Notes under the pieces: model-generated
What the model saw: the letters and a program-made list of their open reading frames with translations, nothing else
The model's database searches: none
Told to the model about the DNA's origin: nothing
Assembly: GCA_002441005.1 (NCBI GenBank)
Contig: DJWO01000001.1
Span: 1-64,000, forward strand
Length of the DNA: 64,000 bases
Source: Candidatus Aminicenantes bacterium UBA6228
Lineage (GTDB): Bacteria > Acidobacteriota > Aminicenantia > Aminicenantales > Saccharicenantaceae
Direction: 5' to 3'
Shown: positions 19,385 through 28,162 of the stretch, in pieces
How the letters are laid out: every line of letters begins with the position of its first letter
How positions within the stretch are numbered: position 1 is the first letter of the stretch
Made by a program: the position numbers and the translations under genes

Positions 19385-19666
19385 TCATTTTGACCACTGG
19401 GAATTATCTGTACGGTGACCAGATGATGGAAGGATTTTTAAAAGCGGCGGTCTTCTCCCGGTCGAGCCAAGCACCAAACACCAGTAATTGACAGCCACTT
19501 TTCTGAGATTTCGACGAGTCATAAGAACATCTACAAACTTCTCCATTCCGTATTTTCCCTGGACTTCTTTAATGTAATCAAAGCCACCAAAGTTTATGGC
19601 CCTTTCAATTTCAATCTCTGGCGTGAGCTTTTCTTCAAAGCTGTCCCAGAATAACTCTTTTCTCAT
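19385..19666 (-). CDS. small DUF6922-like protein paired with AbiEii fragment
   Basis: 93 aa. The N-terminal two thirds (KELFWDSFEEKLTPEIE...NYWCLVLG) fit the small LFWD...-type DUF6922 proteins often encoded next to AbiEii-like nucleotidyltransferase toxins. The last 26 residues look non-native and run to the inner edge of repeat arm A, so the C-terminus may be altered. The start overlaps the stop of the AbiEii fragment by 4 bases. The antitoxin role is inference from pairing only. Confidence 0.55.
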   Translation of the reverse strand: MRKELFWDSFEEKLTPEIEIERAINFGGFDYIKEVQGKYGMEKFVDVLMTRRNLRKVAVNYWCLVLGSTGRRPPLLKILPSSGHRTDNSQWSK

Positions 19667-19980
19667 CGGCTAAACTCTATAAAAAAATCCTTGATATCCT
19701 GCCATTCTTTCTCCGTAATGGGCCGGAATTCTCCCGATTTATCAATCATAATAATCGACTTGAGCTCCGGTTCCGCGTCATCAAAATAAACCATGGCTGT
19801 CTTTAAATTATAATCGTACTTTTCATCAACTCCTAACTTGAGCCGCACCAGACGCGATAAATCACTAAATGAATGACTGCTTTCTTTGAGCAGATAGAAA
19901 AGGTCAATAAAATCTTTGGCCGATCCTCTTTGAGCCAGGGCTAAAGCTTTCATCACTTCCAGGTCGTCTAAAGATGCCAA
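19663..19980 (-). pseudogene. AbiEii-type nucleotidyltransferase toxin, C-terminal fragment
   Basis: 105 aa matching only the C-terminal part of AbiEii/AbiGii toxin-family proteins: LASLDDLEVMKALALAQRG followed by KDFIDLFYLL, and the late AMVYFDDAEPE segment. The N-terminal nucleotidyltransferase core with its catalytic GS/DxD region is missing, and the frame closes a few codons upstream, near the inner edge of the right repeat arm. A TTG start is possible but the product would lack the active site. Interpreted as a captured remnant within element A. Confidence 0.72.
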
Positions 19981-20073
19981 GCGGGCCTTTATATTTTTAT
20001 TTTATCATGAATGGGTTTTATATCATAAATAAGGAAATATAGATTGTGTCCCCTGTTTTCGTGTCCCCTGTTT

Positions 20074-20412
20074 TCAGCAGGTCAGGTGGAAGGCAGCGGC
20101 CTTTTTTCTGTCCGTGATTTGATTGAAGGTTTCCACCGCCTGTCCAGTCGGCTGGCAGATGACCTCAATTCCGGCCCCTTCTAAATACTTTATGGTCTCA
20201 GCTGGCACAGACATAATGCCATGGGCACCTGTCCCTATGACCAGGACATCAGGCTTGCTATCGACAACAGTTTTCAGATCTTCAGGCCGCAGGCAATGCC
20301 CCTCCTTTCTCCACCAGTTGGGGAAAACTTCGTCACCGAGGATAATGAGGTCAGAGGTATAAGTCCGGCCATTAATCACCATCCGACCAAATGAATAGCT
20401 TTCGATCTTCAT
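20074..20412 (-). CDS. Mth938-like (DUF498/NDUFAF3-type) protein
   Basis: 112-residue small alpha/beta protein of the Mth938/DUF498 family. Visible marks are SFGRMVINGRTYTSDLII, the PDVLVIGTG strand, and the C-terminal AAAFHLTC ending, which is the normal family end. The biochemical function is not established; the mitochondrial relative assists complex I assembly. A strong GAGGAGGG site precedes the ATG. The TGA stop is formed by the outermost bases of repeat element A, yet the protein is full length. Confidence 0.85.
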   Translation of the reverse strand: MKIESYSFGRMVINGRTYTSDLIILGDEVFPNWWRKEGHCLRPEDLKTVVDSKPDVLVIGTGAHGIMSVPAETIKYLEGAGIEVICQPTGQAVETFNQITDRKKAAAFHLTC

Positions 20413-20676
20413 CCATCCCTCCTCAAAGGAAAGGCCTTAATTCGCCTCGCCCATGGATTAAAGGCAAGTTTATTTTAAACAGAATGGCTGAAAACAGCAA
20501 AACTCCTTTTCAGTATTATGTCCAGTGGAAGAAAATTCATAAAGCTAAGGTGTCACCAATGTCCTGAACTGATACAGGCCTTCAAGTGGAGCTCATCTTC
20601 ATTTAGAATATAGGGTCAATGGTACAAAAATATGTCCTACCAATAAGCTAAATGAATGTTAATTTGGAGAAAGCAG
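20413..20676. other. intergenic between divergent genes
   Basis: About 260 bases between the Mth938-like gene (minus) and the beta-propeller-like gene (plus). It is AT-rich; no clear promoter pair, RNA gene or repeat is recognised. Confidence 0.35.
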
Positions 20677-21816
20677 ATGAAAAAATTTATTTCTTTTGCA
20701 GTTTTACTTTTGGGCGTCATGTTAAGCTATTCTCTGGCTCAGGTTGAAACTATTTTAGAAAAGCCGGTACCGCCAGGATGGAAATATAAAGCTTTTTCGA
20801 TCTCGCCATCGCAGGCTAAAGCTCTTTCCTTTTTACAGAATGTGCCTGACCTTGTCCTTCTTACCCAGCCTACACCCAGAAGATTTCAGTTTTTTAGCTC
20901 TGATAATAGCCTAACAGCCGACTTTTTCCTTGAAGACAACTATTATCTTGGCCCTATGACCAGAGATAATAAGGTTATTCTTGTCGATTCAGATGGAAGT
21001 GATTGTTATCGCCTCAAAGCCCTGGACATCTCGGGAAAAGAACTTTATGTAGTGAATACTGATGGAAGATGGCCTTGCCCCTCACCAGATGGCAAAGATA
21101 TTGCCTTAATCCCGGGTCCTTCACGGATCAGCCCCATCACGATCATTGATGGTGATACAGGCCGGGAAAAAGCAATAATTAGCTTACCAGCCATAAAAGG
21201 CAAAGGTATCAAAATTGGCACGCTGTTACCTCTTGGGGAAGGTGGTTTATATGTCATCGGGATTGGTGCTACTCTATGTCTGAAAAGCTATCTTCAACCA
21301 GATAAGATTTACTGGCAGATTCAGGACATCGGCGGAAACATTGACCAGAGCTTTTTCCTGGATGATCAGGATGACCAGTATATAGCAGTTGGTTATCGTT
21401 TAGATAACTTTAAAGAAAATAAGTTTGTAGCTGGTGTGGCTGTCATCGAGTGGAAAAGCGGTAATATACTGTTTAATAAAAGAGGTTTCCAGACCAAGGG
21501 CCATCAGGATGAATGGTATGCTTTGTTGAATTCCATGAGCATTTCCATTAGCAACGGCGATCTGATGCTGGGCAGAGATCCGGAAAATCTTATTTGTTTC
21601 CCGAAACTTTCGGGCCAGAAAAAGGGGTGGGACCATAACCAGGCTGTTAAATTTAGAATACATCCTGAGCAAATTAAAGAAATCAATATTAATGGCAAAG
21701 TTATTAAACCTGAGGTTCATTCCTCCAGATATATAGTGGTGGACTATGGAGACACGATACGAATTGAGAAGTGCAGGTATGTTAAGATTCCTGAAGCGAA
21801 AAATCAATCTCAATAA
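20677..21816 (+). CDS. exported protein of unknown function, beta-propeller-like
   Basis: About 379 aa from the ATG at 20677, chosen because GGAG at 20666 gives a good ribosome site and the protein then begins with a clean signal peptide (KKFISFAVLLLGVMLSYSLAQ). The body has repeated strand-turn segments such as YRLKALDISGKELYVVNTDG and WPCPSPDGKDIAL, reminiscent of WD40/TolB-type propellers, but I cannot assign a family. It stands alone between divergent and convergent neighbours. Confidence 0.7.
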   Translation: MKKFISFAVLLLGVMLSYSLAQVETILEKPVPPGWKYKAFSISPSQAKALSFLQNVPDLVLLTQPTPRRFQFFSSDNSLTADFFLEDNYYLGPMTRDNKVILVDSDGSDCYRLKALDISGKELYVVNTDGRWPCPSPDGKDIALIPGPSRISPITIIDGDTGREKAIISLPAIKGKGIKIGTLLPLGEGGLYVIGIGATLCLKSYLQPDKIYWQIQDIGGNIDQSFFLDDQDDQYIAVGYRLDNFKENKFVAGVAVIEWKSGNILFNKRGFQTKGHQDEWYALLNSMSISISNGDLMLGRDPENLICFPKLSGQKKGWDHNQAVKFRIHPEQIKEININGKVIKPEVHSSRYIVVDYGDTIRIEKCRYVKIPEAKNQSQ

Positions 21817-21855
21817 TCTAATTAACCTATATTTTTAAGAAAACAGGGTGCCAAA

Positions 21856-23373
21856 TCATTCGTAAAATAAAGACGGAGGCTGCATTTTGGGCAGTTGGCC
21901 AAATAGCTTTTTGTAAAGCTCGGGATAGCTGTCCTTGCCACCCAGCAGCCTGGCTGTCAGCGGGAAAACTTTTTTAGCCAGGGATGACATACGGGCGGAA
22001 ACTTGCCTTATCTCCCACTGGGCGGTAGCGTCCTCTCGCAGCCTCGACAGATGATAAAGCTCTCTGACATTGGCTCTAACGGTTACCCGCCGGCGATGAG
22101 CATTGGTTAGAATATAATCAGCGGCTGGCCCGACCCCATTCTTCAGCGCGCGCCAGGTTTTATCTGTCTTTTTGATTATTTCTATAAACTTTTTCTGTTC
22201 TTTTATCTCTTTAATGGAAGGCGGAATGGTAACACCCAGGGCTGGGTCATAAGGCTGGGTCAACAGGGTCATCATCCGGTGGCGTTTAAGCTGGGCAAAG
22301 CAGGAAGCGGAAACGATCAGATCATAGGTCAACTCTGCCAGCTCGAATTCTCGCGGCGGAACATCATAAAATTCCATGTGCTCAAAGACCTTTTTCGCCA
22401 GCTCCAGCTTTTGCTGGTGAGTAAAGCGGCCGACTTTTTTTAGAGTCTCTTGGTAGGACAAACCGGCGGTCGAAAAAAGCAATCCGGCCAGAATGAGTTC
22501 ATCGCCATTTTCAGAAAATTCTGCCAGTTCAATTTCTTTTGGCTTTGATTGGCCAGTCTGCTTCGCACGCATCTTTTCTGCGGCCAGAAGACGCTCTGCT
22601 TCCCGGCTGACATTAGCCATCATTTCGGCTTCATAGGGCGAAGCCTCAGTAAAAAGGATAATAGATGGCGCCACTTTTTTGGCCAGGTCGTAGAGCTGGC
22701 GTCTCAGTTCCTCCAGCTCGGCATTTTTCTTAGCGGCCAGACGCCTGATGATTAGTTCCAAGTTGCGGGCATTAGCGGTCAGCCCCAGCTGCCCTTTGGT
22801 CGCCAGACTGACCACATAGCGGGCATCTTCTTTAGCCCAGCCATCAAGGATCGGCTGATTTTTCGGATTGGCAGCTTGCTTTTCAAATTTATTAAAAAAG
22901 TGCTCACGCAGCCGCCCATAGAAATAGCGGTAGGCTTCGTTCTGGGCTTCGATAGTTTCAGTAAAGACCTTTTCGAACTTAGGCCCGGCCTGTTTTATTT
23001 CTTCCGGCAAAACATAATCGCCGTCAAGCGTTATGTAGCGCTGCGATTTTTCTGTGTAGGAACAGAGGCGGAAATGTTCGACCTCTTCAATGGCCAGTCG
23101 GCTCAGTCCGATCAGGTCAAAGTTAAAGACCGCATGTTCAGCCACCGAGTGATGGCCCATCTTAAAGATGATACTCTGATTTGAACGGCGCGCTCTCTCC
23201 ACTTCGGCTCTAGCCACCGCTCTGAGCTCATTAACCGGCCTGGGATCACGCGAGATGCGAGCATAGGCAGCCGAGATGGTCTCCGGGGTAATATCCTGTC
23301 TCTCGGGGGAATTTTTCTTGAGCTCTTCAATAACTTCCGAATCTAAATTATAACCGGCCAGAATAATTTTCAT
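21856..23373 (-). CDS. thyX: bidomain FAD-dependent thymidylate synthase (ThyX-like)
   Basis: 505 aa, about twice a normal ThyX, made of two ThyX-like halves. ThyX makes dTMP from dUMP with methylenetetrahydrofolate and FAD. The canonical RHRxxSxNExSxRY signature is split. The first half has HFRLCSYTEKSQRY (the SxRY part kept, RHR degraded). The second half has KRHRMMTLLTQPYDP (RHR kept, the rest lost), followed by an ANVRELYHLSRLREDATAQWEIR block that matches the canonical folate/dUMP region. The start MKIILAGYN is preferred to a 40-residue extension read from GC-rich upstream sequence. Long ThyX-like proteins of this type are annotated widely; whether this one is active is not shown by sequence. 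Confidence 0.85.
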   Translation of the reverse strand: MKIILAGYNLDSEVIEELKKNSPERQDITPETISAAYARISRDPRPVNELRAVARAEVERARRSNQSIIFKMGHHSVAEHAVFNFDLIGLSRLAIEEVEHFRLCSYTEKSQRYITLDGDYVLPEEIKQAGPKFEKVFTETIEAQNEAYRYFYGRLREHFFNKFEKQAANPKNQPILDGWAKEDARYVVSLATKGQLGLTANARNLELIIRRLAAKKNAELEELRRQLYDLAKKVAPSIILFTEASPYEAEMMANVSREAERLLAAEKMRAKQTGQSKPKEIELAEFSENGDELILAGLLFSTAGLSYQETLKKVGRFTHQQKLELAKKVFEHMEFYDVPPREFELAELTYDLIVSASCFAQLKRHRMMTLLTQPYDPALGVTIPPSIKEIKEQKKFIEIIKKTDKTWRALKNGVGPAADYILTNAHRRRVTVRANVRELYHLSRLREDATAQWEIRQVSARMSSLAKKVFPLTARLLGGKDSYPELYKKLFGQLPKMQPPSLFYE

Positions 23374-23557
23374 GTGATTAAGATAAAAGGCCTGGCCGCA
23401 ATTGTCAATCATAAGCAAAGAACAACGCCTCGGGACAGCACGGCGTGTCTCCGCTCCCCCCACAGCAGAAGGGGTTCGCCACGGTAACCGCAATTTGTCT
23501 AAATCAGAGCTCTATTATAGAATTAAAAAATAGAGAGACAGGGAGAAAGAGGCCAGA

Positions 23558-25267
23558 ATGGAAAACAAAAATAAAGAAATTGCCAAACTTTTTTACCGCC
23601 TTGCTGATGCCCTGGAAATCAAGGGAGAATCGGGCTTTAAGGTGGTCGCCTACCAGAAGGCAGCCAGAGTACTCGAGGATTTAACCACCGATGTGGCCGA
23701 GCTGGTCGCTCAGGGCAAACTGTCAGAGATTCCGGGTATTGGCAGAGGCATGGCCGAAAAAATCGAAGAGTATCTCAAGACTGGCAAAATGACCAGATAT
23801 GAGGAAGTAATGAAAGAAGTGCCAGGGGGCTTGTTGCAGCTGCTGGAAATCCCTGGCCTCGGCGGCCGAACGATTCACCAGATGCATAAAGAACTCAATG
23901 TCAATAATCTCGAAGACCTCAAGCGAGTCATTGAAGATGGCAGTCTCGAGAAGCTCTATGGGATGGGTAAAAAGAAAGTGGAAAATATTAAAAAGGGTAT
24001 CGAACTGTTTGAACATGCCCAGGAAAGAATGCCCATTTATGAGGCTATGACCATTGCTGAGGAAGTTATCGATTACCTGAAGAAAGCTGAAGGCATAAGC
24101 CACGTCTCAACGGCCGGTTCGCTGCGGCGGATGAAAGAGACGATTGGGGATATAGATATTCTGGCGACCGGGCGGGACGGGCTGAAGATTATCAAGCACT
24201 TCGTAGCATTCCCCAGGACGGTGAGGGTTCTGGCTGAGGGCGAAACGAAGGGCTCAATTTTGATTACAACTGAGGCTGGTGAGCGGCAGGTGGATTTAAG
24301 AATCGTCGAGGAAGATTCCTATGGAGCTGCTTTGCAGTACTTTACCGGCTCTAAGGCTCACAACATCAAGCTGCGCGGGCTGGCCAAGGATAAGGGGCTA
24401 AAAATCTCAGAATACGGAGTTTTTCGGGGCGAGAAAAAGATCGCGGGGCGGAGTGAAGAGGAAGTGTATGGTGTGTTCGGGCTGCCTGTTTTTCCACCTG
24501 AAATGAGAGAAGATCACGGTGAAATAGAGCTGGCTCTTGAAGGGAAACTGCCAGTTATCGTCGAGCCAGCGGACATCAAAGGCGATTTGCATGTTCACTC
24601 GAACTGGAGCGATGGGGTAATGACCCTGGAGGAGGTGGCTGAGCACGGGAAGCAGCTTGGCTATAGCTATATCGCCATCTGCGATCATTCTCAGGCCGCC
24701 AGATATGCTCATGGCTTGAGTCCCGACCGCCTGGCAGAGGAGATAAAAGAAATAGATAAGCTCAATAGCAAACTTAAAGGAATTAAGCTCCTCAAAGGAA
24801 TAGAGGTGGATATTCTGGGCGATGGCACAATTGACTGCTCGGAAGAACTGCTGAAGAAGCTCGATATCGTGGTAGCTTCCATTCATTCCGGCTTTAAGAA
24901 AAATGTTACCGAAAGAATTATCGCCGCTCTGAAGCACCCGTTGGTCAATATCATCGGTCACCCAACGGGCAGGTTAATTTCAGGGCGGGAGGGCTATGAT
25001 GTCGATGTGGATAAAATAATTGAGGCGGCAGCCGAGTACGGGAAGATCCTGGAGCTTAATGCCTATTATGACCGGTTAGACCTGGATGAATTTAATTTAA
25101 AAAAAGCTAAGGAGAAGAGAGTCCTGATTTCAATTGGCACCGATACTCACTATGCGCACGGATTTGGCATGATGCGCTATGGGCTGGGGATCGCCCGCCG
25201 GGCCTGGCTGACGAAGAAGGACATCATCAACACCCTGCCGCTCAGCAAGCTTTTGTCCCGCTTATAA
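23558..25267 (+). CDS. polX: PolX-type DNA polymerase with PHP domain
   Basis: 569-residue family X DNA polymerase/3'-5' exonuclease of base-excision repair. In order: helix-hairpin-helix regions (IPGIGRGMAEKIEEYL and IPGLGGRTI), the nucleotidyltransferase core with AGSLRRMKETIGDIDIL (catalytic Asp pair) and VDLRIV, then a C-terminal PHP domain with GDLHVHSNWSDG, CDHS, IGHPTG and GTDTHYAHG metal ligands. The length is normal for bacterial PolX. The stop is followed within one base by repeat element B. It runs divergently from thyX. Confidence 0.96.
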   Translation: MENKNKEIAKLFYRLADALEIKGESGFKVVAYQKAARVLEDLTTDVAELVAQGKLSEIPGIGRGMAEKIEEYLKTGKMTRYEEVMKEVPGGLLQLLEIPGLGGRTIHQMHKELNVNNLEDLKRVIEDGSLEKLYGMGKKKVENIKKGIELFEHAQERMPIYEAMTIAEEVIDYLKKAEGISHVSTAGSLRRMKETIGDIDILATGRDGLKIIKHFVAFPRTVRVLAEGETKGSILITTEAGERQVDLRIVEEDSYGAALQYFTGSKAHNIKLRGLAKDKGLKISEYGVFRGEKKIAGRSEEEVYGVFGLPVFPPEMREDHGEIELALEGKLPVIVEPADIKGDLHVHSNWSDGVMTLEEVAEHGKQLGYSYIAICDHSQAARYAHGLSPDRLAEEIKEIDKLNSKLKGIKLLKGIEVDILGDGTIDCSEELLKKLDIVVASIHSGFKKNVTERIIAALKHPLVNIIGHPTGRLISGREGYDVDVDKIIEAAAEYGKILELNAYYDRLDLDEFNLKKAKEKRVLISIGTDTHYAHGFGMMRYGLGIARRAWLTKKDIINTLPLSKLLSRL

Positions 25268-25438
25268 AATGGGGACACAATCTATATTTCCTATTTTTCT
25301 AGCTGATTGTTCTTAGTGATCATGGCCATCTAACGAGATAAATAGATGAACCCCTTTGCCTGGCAAAAGGACTTAGCGTTATACTTTCACTTGTCCTCAT
25401 AAAAAAAATAGGAAATATAGATTGTGTCCCCTGTTTTC
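25268..25438. repeat. inverted-repeat element B
   Basis: Left arm 25268-25298 and right arm 25401-25438 share the GGGGACACAATCTATATTTC core in opposite orientation and enclose about 100 bases with no ORF. The left end follows the polX TAA directly. The right end lies 50 bases before the DUF5703 gene start. This is the shortest copy, resembling a MITE. Confidence 0.8.
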
Positions 25439-25488
25439 CAGTTGATAAACTGACGCCATTGTTATAAAAATGAAGACGGTGTGATTGC

Positions 25489-27843
25489 ATGTCAATAACT
25501 AAAAAAAACTATCATCCCTTAAGGTCAGGCTTGTCCGGGCGAGCCGTATTATCTTTCATCTTGTTACTAATTTTCGCCTCGCCGATTCTCCAGGGCTGCA
25601 GCCAGAGCAGCTATGATCCCATCGCCGGCCTCAATAAATATAATATCGTCTGGACTTCTCCCAGCCCTAATACCTGGGGGACAATGCCGGCCGGAAACGG
25701 GGATATCAGTCTTAACGTCTGGGTAGAGGAAAGCGGCGACCTCCTTTTTTATATTGGCAAGACTGATTCCTGGGATGATAACTGCCGCCTGCTTAAACTC
25801 GGCCGGGTAAGGGTGCATCTCAATCCCAATCCACTCCTTCAATCAAAAGCCTTGATCCAGACTCTCCGCTTGAGCCAAGCCACCATCGAGATTCAAGCTG
25901 GCGAAGCAGAAGGTAAAGTCGTGATAAGGGTTTGGGCCGATGCCAATTATCCGGTAGCCTATGTCGCCATCGACGGAAAAAGGCCGGTTGAAGCTACGGC
26001 TTCGATTGAGCTGTGGCGAACCGAACAGTATGAACTCCCATCCATTGAAGTCAGCGATGCCCACTTCGATCACGATGTGCCGGGAAATCAGCACTTTCCA
26101 ACGGTGGTCGAGCCCGACACAGTTCTTAGCAGTTTCAGCGGACTCTCCGGCCTCAGCGATCGCATCGGCTGGTATCATCATAATATAAAGTCCGTAGGAC
26201 CGGCTCTATGCGCCAAACTCCAGAATATGGAGGGATTCGAGCAGCCTGATCCGATTCTGCAGCGGACTTTTGGCGCTGTTATCACCGCCGCCGGAAAGGC
26301 TGCCGAACGGTTGGATGACCTGAATCTGCGCTCTCCTTCGGCGAGGTCTCACCTTTTTAGTATTTATGTCCTGACTCAGCACCCGTCAACACCGGCAGCC
26401 TGGCTCATGGCGACGCAAGAACTCATCGCCTCGACGGAAAAAATCCCTTTCGCCACAAGGCTCAGCCGCCACCGTGCGTGGTGGGAGGCATTCTGGCGAC
26501 GGAGCTGGATTGACGTCCATTCTCACCCGGCGAGCGGCAGCCCGGATCGTGACGATGATACTTATATATTGAGCCGGGCCTATGTCCTGCAGCGGTTTAT
26601 CAATGCCTGCGCCGGGCGGGGCCAGTATCCAATCAAATTCAACGGGTCAATTTTCACCGTTCCCAATCCAGGCAGTCCGGGTGATGCCGATTACCGCCGC
26701 TGGGGACCTGGCTACTGGTGGCAGAACACCCGCTTGCCCTATATCAGCATGTGCACTTCCGGTGATTTCGACCTGCTCGAGCCGCTTTACCGTATGTATA
26801 CCGGTGATGTTTTGAAGATGGCTCGCTACCGCACTCGGCATTATTTCGGTCACAACGGGGCTTATTTCAATGAGTGCGTCTATTTCTGGGGAGCAGCTTT
26901 CAATGAGTCTTATGGCTGGACTCCCCGTGAGAAAAGGACAGTCGTCGAGAATGAAAGCCGCTGGCACCGCTGGGAATGGCAGGGTGGAATTGAGCTTCTT
27001 TATATGATGCTGGATGACTATGAGCATACCCTGAATGACAAGCTGCTAAAAGAACAGTTGCTGCCGCTGGCCCATGACATTCTGACTTTCTATGACCTCC
27101 ATTATAAAGTGGATGAAAAAGGGAAAATTGTCATGGAGCCAGCCCAGAGTCTCGAGACCTGGTGGGACTGCCGCAATCCCATGCCGGAAATAGCCGGAAT
27201 CCTGGCCGTGACTGAACGGCTGCTGGCACTGGCCGGCGACAGAGTCGGCCCTGAAGAGAGGGCTCTGTGGCAGCGAATGCACGACAAAATGCCGGAGCTG
27301 CCGGTGCGGGAAGTTGACGGGGTAAGAATGCTGGCCGCAGCCGAGCGTTTTGCCAGCAAGAATAACATTGAAAATCCAGAACTTTATGCGGTCTTTCCCT
27401 ACCGGCGGATCACTCTTGGCAGGCCAGGAATCGAGCTGGGCATTGAAGCCCTAAACCATCGTGAGGATAGAGGAAATTCAGGCTGGCGGCAGGATGATAT
27501 TTTCATGGCCTATTTAGGACTGACCGAAGAGGCACGTCAATCAATTCTCGGGCGGACCAAAAGCTGGCATAAGGAGTCGCGGTTTCCAGCTTTCTGGGGG
27601 CCGAATTTCGACTGGATTCCAGACCAGGATCACGGCGGAGTCTTGCTCAAAACTCTTCAGGCAATGTTGATCCAGACTGATGGCAAAAAGATTTTTCTGC
27701 TTCCGGCCTGGCCTCGAGATTGGGATGTTGATTTCCGGCTTCATGCCCCTTACAGGACAATCATTGAAGGGCAGGTCAGAAGCGGGAAGATAACAAAGTT
27801 AACCGTGACGCCGTCGTCGCGCCGCCGTGACATAAGAAACTAG
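25489..27843 (+). CDS. DUF5703/GH95-like lipoprotein, probable glycoside hydrolase
   Basis: 784 aa. An N-terminal hydrophobic segment ends in a lipobox (ASPILQGC), so it should be a lipoprotein. A DUF5703 N-terminal beta domain follows (WTSPSPNTWGTMPAGNGDIS, LLFYIGKTDSWDDN), then an (alpha/alpha)6-type catalytic region resembling GH95-type enzymes (WWEAFWRRSWIDV, GPGYWWQNTRLPYISMCTSG). Near the C-terminus is FLLPAWPRDWDVDFRLHAPY. The substrate is unknown; a plant or microbial polysaccharide is plausible. The TAG stop overlaps the left end of repeat element C and element B lies just upstream, so the gene is bracketed by two copies. Confidence 0.85.
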   Translation: MSITKKNYHPLRSGLSGRAVLSFILLLIFASPILQGCSQSSYDPIAGLNKYNIVWTSPSPNTWGTMPAGNGDISLNVWVEESGDLLFYIGKTDSWDDNCRLLKLGRVRVHLNPNPLLQSKALIQTLRLSQATIEIQAGEAEGKVVIRVWADANYPVAYVAIDGKRPVEATASIELWRTEQYELPSIEVSDAHFDHDVPGNQHFPTVVEPDTVLSSFSGLSGLSDRIGWYHHNIKSVGPALCAKLQNMEGFEQPDPILQRTFGAVITAAGKAAERLDDLNLRSPSARSHLFSIYVLTQHPSTPAAWLMATQELIASTEKIPFATRLSRHRAWWEAFWRRSWIDVHSHPASGSPDRDDDTYILSRAYVLQRFINACAGRGQYPIKFNGSIFTVPNPGSPGDADYRRWGPGYWWQNTRLPYISMCTSGDFDLLEPLYRMYTGDVLKMARYRTRHYFGHNGAYFNECVYFWGAAFNESYGWTPREKRTVVENESRWHRWEWQGGIELLYMMLDDYEHTLNDKLLKEQLLPLAHDILTFYDLHYKVDEKGKIVMEPAQSLETWWDCRNPMPEIAGILAVTERLLALAGDRVGPEERALWQRMHDKMPELPVREVDGVRMLAAAERFASKNNIENPELYAVFPYRRITLGRPGIELGIEALNHREDRGNSGWRQDDIFMAYLGLTEEARQSILGRTKSWHKESRFPAFWGPNFDWIPDQDHGGVLLKTLQAMLIQTDGKKIFLLPAWPRDWDVDFRLHAPYRTIIEGQVRSGKITKLTVTPSSRRRDIRN

Positions 27844-28162
27844 GGACACAATCTATATTTCCTATTTTTCTGTCTATCAGCTCTTCGAAATTAGCTTCAT
27901 CTGATTCTGAGCAAGGACTCTTAACAAGCGGAGAAGCCATGGTACCAAATAAACAGTGTTCGTCATCGCTCATTTTTTGCTCATATCGTCCAGGAAAGCG
28001 CCATTTTAAAGCTTTGATTTTTCAGACTATCAACTTAATCTATCAGGAATTAATGACTTTTGCCCACTATTTGTTCTAGCCTGACATGAATAGAAGCAAA
28101 CAAGAATTGCCTCCGCTTATCTAATAAAAAAATAGGAAATATAGATTGTGTCCCCTGTTTTC
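27841..28162. repeat. inverted-repeat element C
   Basis: Left arm 27841-27869 (its first three bases are the TAG stop of the DUF5703 gene) and right arm 28126-28162 (its last bases form the TGA stop of rtcB). The 256-base interior includes a short minus-strand frame starting at 27973 (MSDDEHCLFGTMASPLVKS) that reads into the left arm as KIGNIDCVP. It looks like a coding remnant, but I cannot name it. Total length 322 bases, almost equal to element D. Confidence 0.8.

Larger units (their letters stand above)
19347..20075. repeat. inverted-repeat element A (with toxin-gene remnant)
   Basis: Left arm 19347-19385 (core GGGGACACAATCTATATTTC, then CTATTTTT) and its reverse complement at about 20028-20075 enclose 640 bases that carry an AbiEii-type fragment and a DUF6922-like gene. 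The right arm has a 15-bp tandem duplication (20046-20060 and 20061-20075, GTGTCCCCTGTTTTC). The outer end of the right arm forms the TGA stop of the Mth938-like gene. It is the longest of four related elements here; no transposase is present, so movement would need one supplied in trans. Confidence 0.8.

Noticed and set aside
21838..21855. GAAAACAGGG next to the thyX stop, like the tip of the inverted-repeat family
   Set aside because: Only 10 bases match, the GGACACAATC core is absent and there is no partner arm; chance cannot be excluded.
23420..23500. GC-rich stretch between thyX and polX as a possible RNA gene or N-terminal extension of thyX
   Set aside because: No stable structure or known RNA motif is recognisable, and the ThyX family starts at the ATG at 23373.
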